A DNA stretch of 64,000 nucleotides from an uncultured Lachnospiraceae bacterium (lineage in GTDB: Bacteria > Bacillota > Clostridia > Lachnospirales > Lachnospiraceae), in assembly GCA_910588825.1 (NCBI GenBank), contig CAJURF010000006.1, forward strand, positions 1 through 64,000. Reading direction: 5' to 3'. A model generated the notes under the pieces. The model made no database searches. It saw nothing but the letters and a program-made list of their open reading frames with translations, and was not told the origin of the DNA. Position numbers and translations under genes: made by a program. Positions 1 to 9,230 of this stretch are shown piece after piece (within the stretch, counting starts at the first letter, position 1; each line of letters begins with the position of its first letter).

Positions 1-16
1 GGAAGGGGGCAGCAGA

Positions 17-3000
17 ATGAAATTTATCACACAGGCCGCGAAGGTCTTGAACGACCAGAAGAAGTATAAACGCCGGCTGGCAGTTTTCCTGTGCCTGGCT
101 GTAGTTGTGGCACTGGGCACGGCCGCCGCGCTGAAAATGTACGGCCAGGCCATGTCGCATAAGCAGAAGAAACTGGTGTGCCGGTACGCGGCGCACGTAC
201 ATACGGATGAGTGCTTTGACGGGGAGGCTGTTGTCTGCGGGTACGCGGATTACGCGGTGCATCTGCATAATGATGACTGTTACGGCCCCAATGGGGAGCT
301 GGTGTGCCATCTGCCGGAAGCAGAAGCCCATGTACATACAGAGGAATGTTATACAGAGCAGGAGGTCCTCATCTGTGAAGAGGAAGGAGCCCAGGCTCAT
401 GAACATACAGAAGGCTGCTATATCCCTGAACGGGGAGCGCTTTTATGCCAGACAGAAGAACACATGCATGAAGATTCCTGTTACGGGGAGAACGGAGAAA
501 TCATCTGCCCTCTGGAAGAACACCAGCATGATGATAACTGTTATGAGTGGAAGGATGTGCTCACCTGTACACTGGGCGGACATGAGCATACCCAGGACTG
601 TTATACCCGGGAGATGCGGGATCTTTCCTGTAACTTGGAAGAGCATGGACATGGGGAAGCATGTTATGACGAAAGTGGGGAGCTGGCCTGCCAGTTAGAG
701 GAGCATACCCATGATGATAACTGCTATGCCTGGGAGGATGTACTGACCTGCCAGCTGGAAGAAAGCGATGGGGGCCATGTACACGGGGATGGATGTTATG
801 AGATGCAGAAAGTCCTCTCCTGCGGGAAGCTGGAGCTTCATACCCATGATGACAGCTGCTGTGATGAGAACGGAGCTTTGGTCTGCGGGCTGCTGCAGCT
901 GGAGGAACATGTGCATGGGGAAGACTGCTTTGAGACTGTGGAGTTGACGGAGGAGGAGATTATTGCTCTGTCTGGCGCTGGTGAGGAAAGTGTATCTGGG
1001 GATGCAGTTTCTGAAGATTCCGTATCTGGTGACAGCGTTTCTGCAGATGATGCCAAAGAAGCCCATGAACATACGGATGAATGTTATGATGCGGCTGGCG
1101 GATTGATCTGTGGATTTGAGACGACGGAAGAACCTTCTATTACTAAGACTTTTGAAGATGAGAAATATATTATAACGGCCGCCTATGATAAAGAGGCCAA
1201 TATCCCAGAAGATGCCGAGCTGTATGCGGAGATGATCACAGCGGAAAGCAATGAAGAACACTACGCACAGCGGGAAGCCGAACTGAAAGAGACCTTACAG
1301 GATGAAAATGTAAAGATGGACGCCCTGTTTAAAATTGGTTTTTATGTAGACGACCAGGAAATCGAGCCGGAAAGCGACGTGATGATCACTGTTCAGTTCC
1401 TGGATGAAAACGGCATGGCGGATGGAATCCCAATGACCATTGTCCACTTTGCGGATGGCGGCAGCGAGATTCTGGGCGGCAGTCATGCGAAAGACGGCAG
1501 CACTACTTTCAAGACACGAGGATTTTCAGAGTTTGGTATTGTAAGTGATTATGAGACGCTGGAAACGGCAGAGCAGGCGGATGAGGTGGAGGAATATTCA
1601 TCGGTATCCGGGCGGATTAATCTCTCGGAATCCTTTCGGTATGAGAACGAAAATTATGACATTACGTTTCATATTAAAGGGAAAGTGGAAGTGCCCGTAG
1701 ATTCAGTAGTAAGTACGGACAAAACAGAAGCGGAAAGTAGTTCTTCCAATAACGTTGCAGAAGCTCCCTCTGCGTCTCCAGAAGAAAACAACGGGGACAG
1801 CGGATTTGAAGATGAGTCAACAGGAAGTCCTGGGGAAGATTCTGGATTTGACGAGGAAATCGGGGCCGGAGAGCCAGAAGATGGTGAAGAAGCATCAACA
1901 GATGAGTCAGGATCTGATGAATCAGACTCCAAAGATGAGACAGCCGATAAAGGCGGCACAGAGGAAACACTGACGGAAAATGAACGCCCATCTTCCAACC
2001 AGTCCCCGGAAAATGCCGGGGAACAGAAAGCAGAATTCAAGGTAGAGCTTCTTAATAAGGACGCTGAGGAATATGCGGCAGTAAACGAATATTCAGAGAA
2101 AAATGACAAGGGAGGCATCGAGCTTCTGTTGGATGTGCTCTCTTATTCAGTGACATATGGAGGCAGGGAGCTGGATGTATCTGACTGTGAAATTACCGCA
2201 GAAGTCAGCCCTTCAAAAGCATTGCTGGAGCAGGCGGAACAGATTCAGATAAAAGAAGCAGAAAATGAAGGGGTTCAGGGGCAGGCAGACGGAGACAGTA
2301 ATACCTCTGTAGTATTTACCCTTATGAAAGTATCCAGCGGAGCGCAGGTGGAAAAAATTGATGAAATGGACATTGATGAAAGCACAATAGGTGAAGTTAA
2401 AACTTATACGATGCCTTCAGAAGAAGCCCAGTTTTTCGCCGCCAGGGCAAGCGGCCAGCCAAACCCTAAGTTTACGGTACAATATTATGCTAACCTAAAG
2501 ATCCTGAACAAAACCGGTACAAATGCGCTTCCTGTCATTGATACCAGCGGGAGAAAGCTGCCGCAGAATAAGAAGGGCACGGGTAATTCGCCAAATGGTA
2601 ATGCAATCAAGAATATTTATGTTGATGGGAATGGGAAGATTCAGACTACTATAACGCCGACAGAGGTTTATAAATCCAGACCATTTGAATACCATAAAGC
2701 GCCAAGCTTCAATTATGTCAATGCGCTGATTAAAAATCCAAATTATACGCTAAAAGAGGTGTGGGTTCTAGAAACAGGAAAAAACGCAACCAGTATCAAT
2801 AGAGGCGACTGGAAGATCTATCCTTACAGTAAAGACTTGCATTTTACTAACCGGACGGTAAGCGCTGAGGGGAACAATAAATATATCCTGATTTCAGAGG
2901 GCGCAACTCTCCGCCTGGTATATGATACAACAGATGCAAAACCTGATTTTAAGGCGGCATTTTATGATTATGATATCAGCAGCGGGCACATGTATACAAA

Positions 3001-4588
3001 TGTAACCAACGCAATTAGCAATAAAAACACTGGCATAACCCAAACCGGAAGCCAGCAAGATGGCACACTTTATTATGCCTATACGAAAGAAGCAGGCATT
3101 AACAGTTCAGGCAATTATTCAGGTTCTGGAACGAAACTGTCTTTTGGTAATGTAAATACGGGTACATCAATGGGAGAAAACCTATGGGACGGCAATCTTC
3201 TGAATAAGTACAATGGTACGCAATCCCCCCATCCAACAGTAGCTGGATCCTATAAAGGATGTACGTTTGGTTTAGTTACTGGTTTGGCAAATGGGAAAAT
3301 TCAGTATGCCGCTAATGTGAATGCACCAAAATTGTTTAATGAAGGGAGCGCAACAGGGAAAACTTCCTATGATAAGGATCAATATTCACTAAAATTTAAC
3401 CGTTTAGGCGATACTTATACTTTGACAGCAGTAAATGGAACAGGAACAACTGGACTGGAAAGTTTTGGGCATCCCAGTCCAAATTCAACCACAACACATA
3501 CACATATTTGGACCAACGATTTTTGGCCAATGGATTCAGCCGCTTCTTATGGAACTAACGGCCATGATTTAAAATTTGGCAGTTATGCAGATAGAGGAAA
3601 TCGTGCTTATGCCGGTAGTTCAACTACTGGAGAGCCCGGTAGTACATCAAATAGTAAAAAAACTTTTCCATATGCCGATGACGGAAAAGACCATAACAGC
3701 TATTTTGGCATGAAATACGAAGTTGAGTTCGAATTGTCAAAGGATTACGTGGGACCCCTGGAATATTATTTCTTCGGTGATGATGACATGTGGGTATTCC
3801 TGGATAATACACTGGTCTGTGATATTGGCGGTGTCCATTCATCAGTAGGCGAATATGTAAATTTGTGGGATTACCTGGCAAAAGGTTCAGAAGGGAAACA
3901 TACACTGAGCTTTTTCTACACCGAACGCGGCGCCTCAGGCTCTACCTGTTGGATGCAGTTTACCCTGCCTTCCGTAAGTTCTTTAACGCCTGAGACTACA
4001 GATGAAGATTACGGTCACCTGAAAATTGAAAAAACGGTAACTCAAATGAACAATGGAACTGGAACGGCAGTTGATAATAACGACGAGTTTACATTCAGAG
4101 TTCATTTTACTAAAGATGGTAAAAACCTGCCAGATGATTATTCTTATGTAAAATTTGATAAAAACGGAACGGAAATAGGTTCTGACCTGATTATCTGGGA
4201 TGGCGGTGAGTTTACGTTAAAAAATGGTGAGTATATCATAGTACAGTATCTGCCCCAGGGAACAAAGTATGAAGTTACCGAAATAAATGGTGCCATAACG
4301 ATTACTGATAATACCAGTGAAACCAGTAAAGTAGAATATTTTACAGATATCACTGGCGGCGGGAATAATAAAACTAATTTAGAGGATGGAAAAACCGCAA
4401 CAGGTGATATACCCAAAAGTGATACAACTGAAGTGGAATATAACAACAAATTTTATGTTTACGAACTTCCCGAAACCGGAGGCCCCGGAACCACAATTAT
4501 CTATATGGCAGTTCTGTTGCTGGCAGGAACAGCGGCATTACTCAAATATAAACAATTAAGGTATAGAAGGGAGGGAGTAAACAGGTGA
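17..4588 (+). CDS. Giant LPXTG adhesin, Cys/His repeats plus fibro-slime domain (locus A)
   Basis: A 1523-residue surface protein. Residues about 20-45 form an uncleaved-looking hydrophobic export segment. Residues about 58-370 hold 13 copies (my count) of a roughly 20-residue repeat with the pattern HxHxxxCY...C. An Asp/Glu/Ser-rich stretch follows at about 555-690. A fibro-slime/PA14-like domain around residues 1230-1320 carries FFGDDDMWVFLDN. A CnaB-like region precedes the sorting signal LPETG at 1484-1488, which is followed by a membrane segment and a basic tail. The start is supported by GGAAGGGGG just upstream. It is the first gene visible in locus A and pairs with the adhesin at 26645-31501. 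By analogy with sortase pili it would be the tip or ancillary adhesin; the ligand is unknown. The repeats could bind metal or form disulfides, which is inference. Confidence 0.85.
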   Translation: MKFITQAAKVLNDQKKYKRRLAVFLCLAVVVALGTAAALKMYGQAMSHKQKKLVCRYAAHVHTDECFDGEAVVCGYADYAVHLHNDDCYGPNGELVCHLPEAEAHVHTEECYTEQEVLICEEEGAQAHEHTEGCYIPERGALLCQTEEHMHEDSCYGENGEIICPLEEHQHDDNCYEWKDVLTCTLGGHEHTQDCYTREMRDLSCNLEEHGHGEACYDESGELACQLEEHTHDDNCYAWEDVLTCQLEESDGGHVHGDGCYEMQKVLSCGKLELHTHDDSCCDENGALVCGLLQLEEHVHGEDCFETVELTEEEIIALSGAGEESVSGDAVSEDSVSGDSVSADDAKEAHEHTDECYDAAGGLICGFETTEEPSITKTFEDEKYIITAAYDKEANIPEDAELYAEMITAESNEEHYAQREAELKETLQDENVKMDALFKIGFYVDDQEIEPESDVMITVQFLDENGMADGIPMTIVHFADGGSEILGGSHAKDGSTTFKTRGFSEFGIVSDYETLETAEQADEVEEYSSVSGRINLSESFRYENENYDITFHIKGKVEVPVDSVVSTDKTEAESSSSNNVAEAPSASPEENNGDSGFEDESTGSPGEDSGFDEEIGAGEPEDGEEASTDESGSDESDSKDETADKGGTEETLTENERPSSNQSPENAGEQKAEFKVELLNKDAEEYAAVNEYSEKNDKGGIELLLDVLSYSVTYGGRELDVSDCEITAEVSPSKALLEQAEQIQIKEAENEGVQGQADGDSNTSVVFTLMKVSSGAQVEKIDEMDIDESTIGEVKTYTMPSEEAQFFAARASGQPNPKFTVQYYANLKILNKTGTNALPVIDTSGRKLPQNKKGTGNSPNGNAIKNIYVDGNGKIQTTITPTEVYKSRPFEYHKAPSFNYVNALIKNPNYTLKEVWVLETGKNATSINRGDWKIYPYSKDLHFTNRTVSAEGNNKYILISEGATLRLVYDTTDAKPDFKAAFYDYDISSGHMYTNVTNAISNKNTGITQTGSQQDGTLYYAYTKEAGINSSGNYSGSGTKLSFGNVNTGTSMGENLWDGNLLNKYNGTQSPHPTVAGSYKGCTFGLVTGLANGKIQYAANVNAPKLFNEGSATGKTSYDKDQYSLKFNRLGDTYTLTAVNGTGTTGLESFGHPSPNSTTTHTHIWTNDFWPMDSAASYGTNGHDLKFGSYADRGNRAYAGSSTTGEPGSTSNSKKTFPYADDGKDHNSYFGMKYEVEFELSKDYVGPLEYYFFGDDDMWVFLDNTLVCDIGGVHSSVGEYVNLWDYLAKGSEGKHTLSFFYTERGASGSTCWMQFTLPSVSSLTPETTDEDYGHLKIEKTVTQMNNGTGTAVDNNDEFTFRVHFTKDGKNLPDDYSYVKFDKNGTEIGSDLIIWDGGEFTLKNGEYIIVQYLPQGTKYEVTEINGAITITDNTSETSKVEYFTDITGGGNNKTNLEDGKTATGDIPKSDTTEVEYNNKFYVYELPETGGPGTTIIYMAVLLLAGTAALLKYKQLRYRREGVNR

Positions 4589-4610
4589 TGTAAAAACAAT
4601 GTTTTACATC
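4587..4610 (+). promoter_or_regulatory. Stem-loop between adhesin and major pilin, locus A
   Basis: Perfect 9-bp arms GATGTAAAA / TTTTACATC separated by six bases, beginning at the adhesin stop codon. No T-run follows, so it is not a typical terminator. It is placed to act as an RNA processing or stabilising hairpin that sets the adhesin-to-pilin ratio. That role is inference; the inverted repeat is seen directly. Confidence 0.45.
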
Positions 4611-4714
4611 GTAACACCACAAACAAATCATTGCCCCAGGGTGAGGAAACTACACAGTAAAGGGCAGAACAAGAATCTTTTAAAAACAAATCAAACTTTG
4701 AAAGGAGAGCTATT

Positions 4715-6649
4715 ATGAAACAAATCAAAAAAATTGCCAGTATAATATTGGCGGCGGTTATGGTAATGGCCATGACGATTCCTGCTTTTGCAGCAGATAA
4801 CAACTCGTATACCATCACAGTTGACTTAAATAAAAATGACAAAGGCATTCATACTTATGAGGCTTATCAACTTTTTAAAGGCGATTTAAAGATAGAAAGT
4901 GATGGAAAAAAAGTTCTTTCCAATATTGAATGGGGAAACAATGTAACGGATGTTAGTGCATTATTACAAGCATTGAAAAGCAACGACAAGTTAAAAAAAG
5001 ATGGAACAAATCTTTTTGAAAAGTGTAGTACGGCAAGTGATGTAGCAGAAGTTGTTGCAAAATTTTCAAATACTGATAGCAACAATTCAGGTATGCTTGA
5101 TGACTTTGCAGACGTTGTAGAAACGTATTTAGGAAAAAAGGCGGCTGGTACGACAACAACGACAACAACCGATGAAACAGCTACTATTAATGTTATTGGT
5201 GCCGGTTACTATCTGGTAAAAGATAAAGATGAAAGTTTGACAGCGAATGATACTGCGTATACCCGCTTCTTATTACAAGTTGTTGGGAATGCAAACGTCG
5301 TTGTAAAATCTGAAGTTCCAAGTGGTGATAAAAAGGTATATGTAGTTGACGCTACAGGCACTACTCATCAGGCAGGAGATGCAAACTACGCAACTATAGG
5401 TTCTCATGTTTCTTATGAGATTACAAGTAAAGTACCAAATTATACTGATTACGATTATTATTATTTCATTATGAATGATACTTTAAGCAACGGCTTGACA
5501 TTTGACGGTGCAGAAAGTGTAGAAGTCAAAGTTGGTGAAGGTGATACACAGACGACATTAACCCAAGGTACTGACTATTATGTGTATACAGAAAATGTCG
5601 GCGGCAATACCTTTCGACTTGCATTTGCAAATATTATGAACTACCAGATAGGCAGCAAAATTGTTGTTACTTATTCCGCAACTGTAAATAATCAAGCTCT
5701 TACAGGAAACACAGGAAACCCCAACACCTGGAATCTGACATATTCTAACAAACCAGATGAAACATACACTGGAAAAAGTGAGAATGGCAGACCTGGTTTG
5801 CCGAATGAAGAAGAAACTAATGTTTTTGGTAAAACTCCAGACGAGAAAACTCTGACATATCTTACCAAATTGGATATTACAAAATATGCCAATGAAGTAG
5901 ATTTAGAAGATTTGGAAAAAAATTTATTAGCAGGAGCTGAATTTACCTTAACAGGTACATCTTATCAGGTTATCTTGAAAGCGGTTGAGTATTATGAAGC
6001 ATCCGATAAGGGCACTTATTATCTGCTGAAAGACGGTACGTATACCGAAACAGCACCTACTGGTACAGACTATGTGGAAATTGGAGTCGGCACAGCAACA
6101 ACTACAAAAGGTTACATTAAAGACGAAAACGGTGACTATGTTGTACCAGAAAATGTGAGTGATTACGACGGCGCAACACTTTATAAACTTGTTAAAGGCA
6201 CCGCTGAAGACTATCTTGATGTCAACACAAAATATGAAAAGAAAACCAAAGACGAAACAACACTCGTACCAGTAAATGTATCAATGGAAATGACAACAGG
6301 GGCAGATGGTAAAATTGCTTTTGAACGTCTTGGCGCAGGCACATATACCCTGACTGAGACTGTTACACCAGAAGGATTTAATACCATTGAACCAATTGAA
6401 TTTACTATTTCATTTGTAGCTCCAGATAAAGTAACTGATGGAACTGAGAAATGCACTTGGAGTATTGATTGGAAAGATGCTACAAATAATGAAGGAATCT
6501 TTGCAGCAAACGTAATTAACAAATCTGGTTCTACTTTGCCAAGCACCGGTGGAATCGGTACCACAATCTTCTACATCATCGGCGGAATCCTGGTAGTCGG
6601 CGCGGCAATCCTGCTGATCACCAAAAAACGCATGAGCAGCGAAGCGTAG
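4715..6649 (+). CDS. LPXTG major pilin, SpaA/FimP-type (locus A)
   Basis: A 644-residue isopeptide-forming fimbrial subunit. The signal peptide ends near residue 26 (IPAFA). A D1-type fimbrial domain and CnaB-like domains follow, with an E-box (YTLTE) in the last CnaB domain. LPSTG lies at residues 608-612, followed by a membrane segment and the tail KKRMSSEA. A strong AAAGGAGAG site precedes the ATG. In sortase pili the class C enzyme joins the Thr of LPXTG to a lysine in the next subunit; candidates sit in KKVYV near residue 207. The last 40 residues are almost identical to the locus B pilin while the body differs strongly. The gene is visibly more AT-rich than the sortase and SipW block downstream. 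Confidence 0.88.
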   Translation: MKQIKKIASIILAAVMVMAMTIPAFAADNNSYTITVDLNKNDKGIHTYEAYQLFKGDLKIESDGKKVLSNIEWGNNVTDVSALLQALKSNDKLKKDGTNLFEKCSTASDVAEVVAKFSNTDSNNSGMLDDFADVVETYLGKKAAGTTTTTTTDETATINVIGAGYYLVKDKDESLTANDTAYTRFLLQVVGNANVVVKSEVPSGDKKVYVVDATGTTHQAGDANYATIGSHVSYEITSKVPNYTDYDYYYFIMNDTLSNGLTFDGAESVEVKVGEGDTQTTLTQGTDYYVYTENVGGNTFRLAFANIMNYQIGSKIVVTYSATVNNQALTGNTGNPNTWNLTYSNKPDETYTGKSENGRPGLPNEEETNVFGKTPDEKTLTYLTKLDITKYANEVDLEDLEKNLLAGAEFTLTGTSYQVILKAVEYYEASDKGTYYLLKDGTYTETAPTGTDYVEIGVGTATTTKGYIKDENGDYVVPENVSDYDGATLYKLVKGTAEDYLDVNTKYEKKTKDETTLVPVNVSMEMTTGADGKIAFERLGAGTYTLTETVTPEGFNTIEPIEFTISFVAPDKVTDGTEKCTWSIDWKDATNNEGIFAANVINKSGSTLPSTGGIGTTIFYIIGGILVVGAAILLITKKRMSSEA

Positions 6650-6722
6650 TCAGACCCTACTAACAGGAAAGACCACACATACATAAGAACCATCAAAGAA
6701 ACACAAAAGCAATAAAGAGCAA

Positions 6723-6843
6723 CATCCCACAGGCGGGCACGCCCCGCCTGCGGGCCATGCCGCACCGGCTGGCACCTTCCCGTGGTGTGCGGCGAGCAAC
6801 GGGCATCCGCCCGGCAGACGCCAGCAGACGGGATTTTTCCCGT
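6723..6843 (+). promoter_or_regulatory. Conserved structured intergenic element, copy A
   Basis: A multi-hairpin element between pilin and sortase. P0 pairs CAGGCGGG (6730-6737) with CCCGCCTG (6743-6750). P1 pairs GCCGCAC (6759-6765) with GTGCGGC (6787-6793). P2 pairs CGGGC (6800-6804) with GCCCG (6809-6813). P3 pairs ACGGGA (6828-6833) with TCCCGT (6838-6843). CTGGC inside the P1 loop (6769-6773) can pair with GCCAG (6820-6824) as a pseudoknot. The same element, in the same orientation, sits between pilin and sortase of locus B, with compensatory changes in P2. It matches no riboswitch class I can recall. A role in limiting sortase relative to pilin expression is inference. Confidence 0.5.
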
Positions 6844-6886
6844 TTCGGATTCTGTAGGAAAATAACTGACACATCTTGACTTGTCT

Positions 6887-6966
6887 ATTTCTCCGATTGT
6901 ACAGGTCAAAAAGCCTCTATGATGCCCGCATCGCCTGCGTTTTTTGACCTGCACACTCGAAGAAAT
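6887..6966. repeat. Imperfect 26-bp inverted repeat, locus A only
   Basis: Arms 6887-6912 and 6941-6966 match at 23 of 26 positions, with a core AGGTCAAAAA / TTTTTGACCT. The 28-bp loop holds a smaller hairpin GATGC-CC-GCATC. Locus B lacks this segment: there the structured element lies about 20 bp from the sortase. It therefore looks like an insertion (REP or MITE-like) or an attenuator specific to locus A. Confidence 0.5.
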
Positions 6967-7176
6967 ATCCTGCGCAATCTGTATCATTTATTTTTCTACA
7001 GCTCCTTATAAACTGCAGATGCAGGCAGAGGCTGCATCCTGATATTTGAAACTGACTTCAGCCAGCCGCCGTCCGGCTGGGTACAGACCGGGAAACGGGC
7101 GAAAAGAACCGCCCGCCCTTTTGTACACTCCGGGAGACGAAAGCAGGCTTTTCAGAAGCCCGTCAGGGATTAGTCT
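6967..7176. other. Remaining leader of the locus A sortase
   Basis: No gene is evident. Two further hairpins can be seen: GATGCAG/CTGCATC at 7018-7038 and CCAGCCG/CGGCTGG at 7062-7080. GGGCG pairs with CGCCC before CCCTTTT near 7097-7120, a weak terminator-like structure. The sortase ribosome site GGGGAGG ends the region. Confidence 0.35.
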
Positions 7177-8121
7177 GTGGGGAGGCTTATGAAAAAGGGA
7201 AAACACACAGAAGAAATCACACAAACAGAAGGGCATAAACCTGCGGGAAAAAAGAAGAAAAAAAAGAAAAAGATTTCCTTTTCCACTATTCTTCTCACAC
7301 TGATTCTGCTGGCAGGCATCGCAGTCCTTCTCTACCCCACAGTCAGTGACTGGTGGAATTCCATGCACGCCACCCAGGCCATCGCGGGATATGTGGAGGC
7401 CGTGGAGGATTTATCCGGACAGGAAAAGAAAGAAATGCTGAAAGCGGCCAGGGCCTACAATGAATCCCGCCCAAACGGCGCCAATTTCAACCTGACAGAC
7501 CAGGAATATTCAGAGTATGAAAGCCTCCTGGATATCACCGGCACCGGAATCATGGGTTACATACAGATTCCGTCCATCGGCGTGGACCTTCCCATCTACC
7601 ACAGTGTAGATGAAGCAGTGCTTCAGATTGCAGTGGGGCATGTGCCAGGGTCTTCCCTTCCAATCGGGGGAAAGCGGACCCATGCGGTACTGTCCGGCCA
7701 CAGGGGTCTGCCCAGTGCCAAGCTGTTCTCTGACTTAGATAAGCTGAAAGAGGGGGACATTTTCACGGTCACCGTGCTGGATCGGACCATCACCTACCAG
7801 GCTGACCAGATCCGCATCGTTCTTCCGGAAGAAACGGATGAACTGGCTATCGTAGATGGAAAAGACTATGTTACATTAGTTACCTGTACGCCCTACGGCA
7901 TCAACACCCACCGTATCCTGCTGAGGGGACGGAGGATCAAAAATATCAACGGTGATGCCGCAGTAACCGCGGAGGCTGTACGGATACCCACATACATTGT
8001 AGTACCTGCCGTCTGCGTCCCGTTATTGTTTATCCTGCTGGTGATTATGCTGATTTATTACCGCAGAAAAGGGCCGCCAATGACGGAAAAAGAGATACTG
8101 GAAAAAATGAAAAAGGGATGA
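7177..8121 (+). CDS. srtC: Class C sortase (pilin polymerase), locus A
   Basis: A 314-residue transpeptidase that joins pilin subunits through their LPXTG motifs at the outer face of the membrane. It has a lysine-rich N-terminus, an N-terminal membrane segment (about residues 30-50), catalytic His175 in SGHRG, catalytic Cys237 in TLVTC, and the active-site arginine region RILLRGRR. A C-terminal membrane segment (about 270-293) with a basic tail is typical of class C enzymes. GGGGAGG precedes the ATG. It follows the pilin and the structured element and precedes the SipW-type block by 60 bp. Its paralogue is at 23510-24457. I could not identify a clear DPW/DPF lid motif. Confidence 0.92.
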   Translation: MGRLMKKGKHTEEITQTEGHKPAGKKKKKKKKISFSTILLTLILLAGIAVLLYPTVSDWWNSMHATQAIAGYVEAVEDLSGQEKKEMLKAARAYNESRPNGANFNLTDQEYSEYESLLDITGTGIMGYIQIPSIGVDLPIYHSVDEAVLQIAVGHVPGSSLPIGGKRTHAVLSGHRGLPSAKLFSDLDKLKEGDIFTVTVLDRTITYQADQIRIVLPEETDELAIVDGKDYVTLVTCTPYGINTHRILLRGRRIKNINGDAAVTAEAVRIPTYIVVPAVCVPLLFILLVIMLIYYRRKGPPMTEKEILEKMKKG

Positions 8122-8181
8122 TTCCCCTTTTGGGGGTTCAGACGGGTAATACCCGGATAGGAAAGGAGGAGGGAGACGCCT

Positions 8182-9216
8182 ATGAAAATCAAATGGAAAG
8201 GTCCGCTGCTGGCGTTCGCACTGGCGGTGGGAACTGTGGCGGCAGCGCCCGGCCTTAACGGAACAGCACAGGCGGTAGACTTCAATAAAACCTGCACCCT
8301 GACTGTACAGCCAGGCGGAGGGGACTTTGCGGATGATCTGGCAGGCGCGGATGTGGTCATCGACTTGTATAAAATCGCGGATGCCGTCCCGGTAGACGGT
8401 CATGACACATACACTTACAGCTTTTTGGAAGGCTACACAGACCTGAAACTGGCAGAGAATCCGGACAATGCCCAGTGGGAAGCCCTGGCACAGCAGGCGG
8501 CGAAAAACGCTTTTGGCAGCGGCCGTCCGGTAAACAGCGGGGAAAAAGCAGGCTCACAGATGCAGGTGCCTGGAAGCGGTCTGTACCTGGCTGCAGCCAG
8601 AGGAAACGGCATCCAGGATTACATCACCACCCTGGAGGATGGGAGGACTGCAACCATCGCCCAGTCCCATGCATATACCTACACATTTACCCCGGCCCTT
8701 ATATCCCTGCCCGGGAAAGAGGCAGACGAGAACGGCAGTATCAACACTGCAGGAGGCGGGGAATGGCTTTATGATTTGACAGTCACCTTAAAGCCTGAGC
8801 GCAGCGAGCGCTACGGCTCACTGGAAATCGTCAAAACACTGCAGACCTACGAGACCAAAGACCCGGCCACCTTCGTATTCCAGGTGGAAGCCACACTGGG
8901 AGAAGGGGAAAGCGCGCAGAAGGTATACAGCGACGTGGTATCTTTATCCTTCACCGCACCGGGCCAGGAGACAGAATTAATCAAAAAGCTTCCGGTGGGC
9001 GCACACGTAACCGTTACAGAAATCTATTCCGGAGCCGTATACAACCTGGTGACAGCCGACACCCAGACCGCAGTTATCCCGGCCAATGATGTTGTTTCCG
9101 TTGCCTTTATCAACGACTACAACAACACCAACAAAGGCGGCGGCGCGGTGACTAACCAGTTCGACTACGGAGAAGATAATAACTGGGGCTGGACACAGAT
9201 TTCCGATGACGAATAA
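8182..9216 (+). CDS. Secreted pilin-like protein (FctA/CnaB-like), locus A
   Basis: A 344-residue exported protein. The signal peptide ends near AQA at residues 31-33. The N-terminal half resembles a fimbrial N-domain (VVIDLYKIADAV). The second half (about 210-320) reads like a streptococcal pilin isopeptide-linkage domain: GSLEIVKTL, TFVFQVEATL, then VTVTEIYSGAVY as a possible E-box. It has no LPXTG and no C-terminal membrane segment, so it must be secreted or held by partners. A strong AAAGGAGGAGG site sits upstream. It opens the tightly packed block ahead of the SipW-type proteins and has a 354-residue counterpart at 22385-23449. The function is not established. Confidence 0.7.
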   Translation: MKIKWKGPLLAFALAVGTVAAAPGLNGTAQAVDFNKTCTLTVQPGGGDFADDLAGADVVIDLYKIADAVPVDGHDTYTYSFLEGYTDLKLAENPDNAQWEALAQQAAKNAFGSGRPVNSGEKAGSQMQVPGSGLYLAAARGNGIQDYITTLEDGRTATIAQSHAYTYTFTPALISLPGKEADENGSINTAGGGEWLYDLTVTLKPERSERYGSLEIVKTLQTYETKDPATFVFQVEATLGEGESAQKVYSDVVSLSFTAPGQETELIKKLPVGAHVTVTEIYSGAVYNLVTADTQTAVIPANDVVSVAFINDYNNTNKGGGAVTNQFDYGEDNNWGWTQISDDE

Positions 9217-9230
9217 GGAGGCCAATCAAC

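Noticed and set aside
188-1126. A CRISPR array or direct DNA repeat array
   Set aside because: The periodicity is at protein level (HxHxxxCY) with degenerate DNA; no constant repeat with unique spacers exists.
207-1261. Several long open frames on both strands inside the adhesin repeat region, such as 207-698 plus and 695-1261 minus
   Set aside because: They are shadows of the repeat-rich adhesin frame; they lack ribosome sites and show no recognisable protein features.
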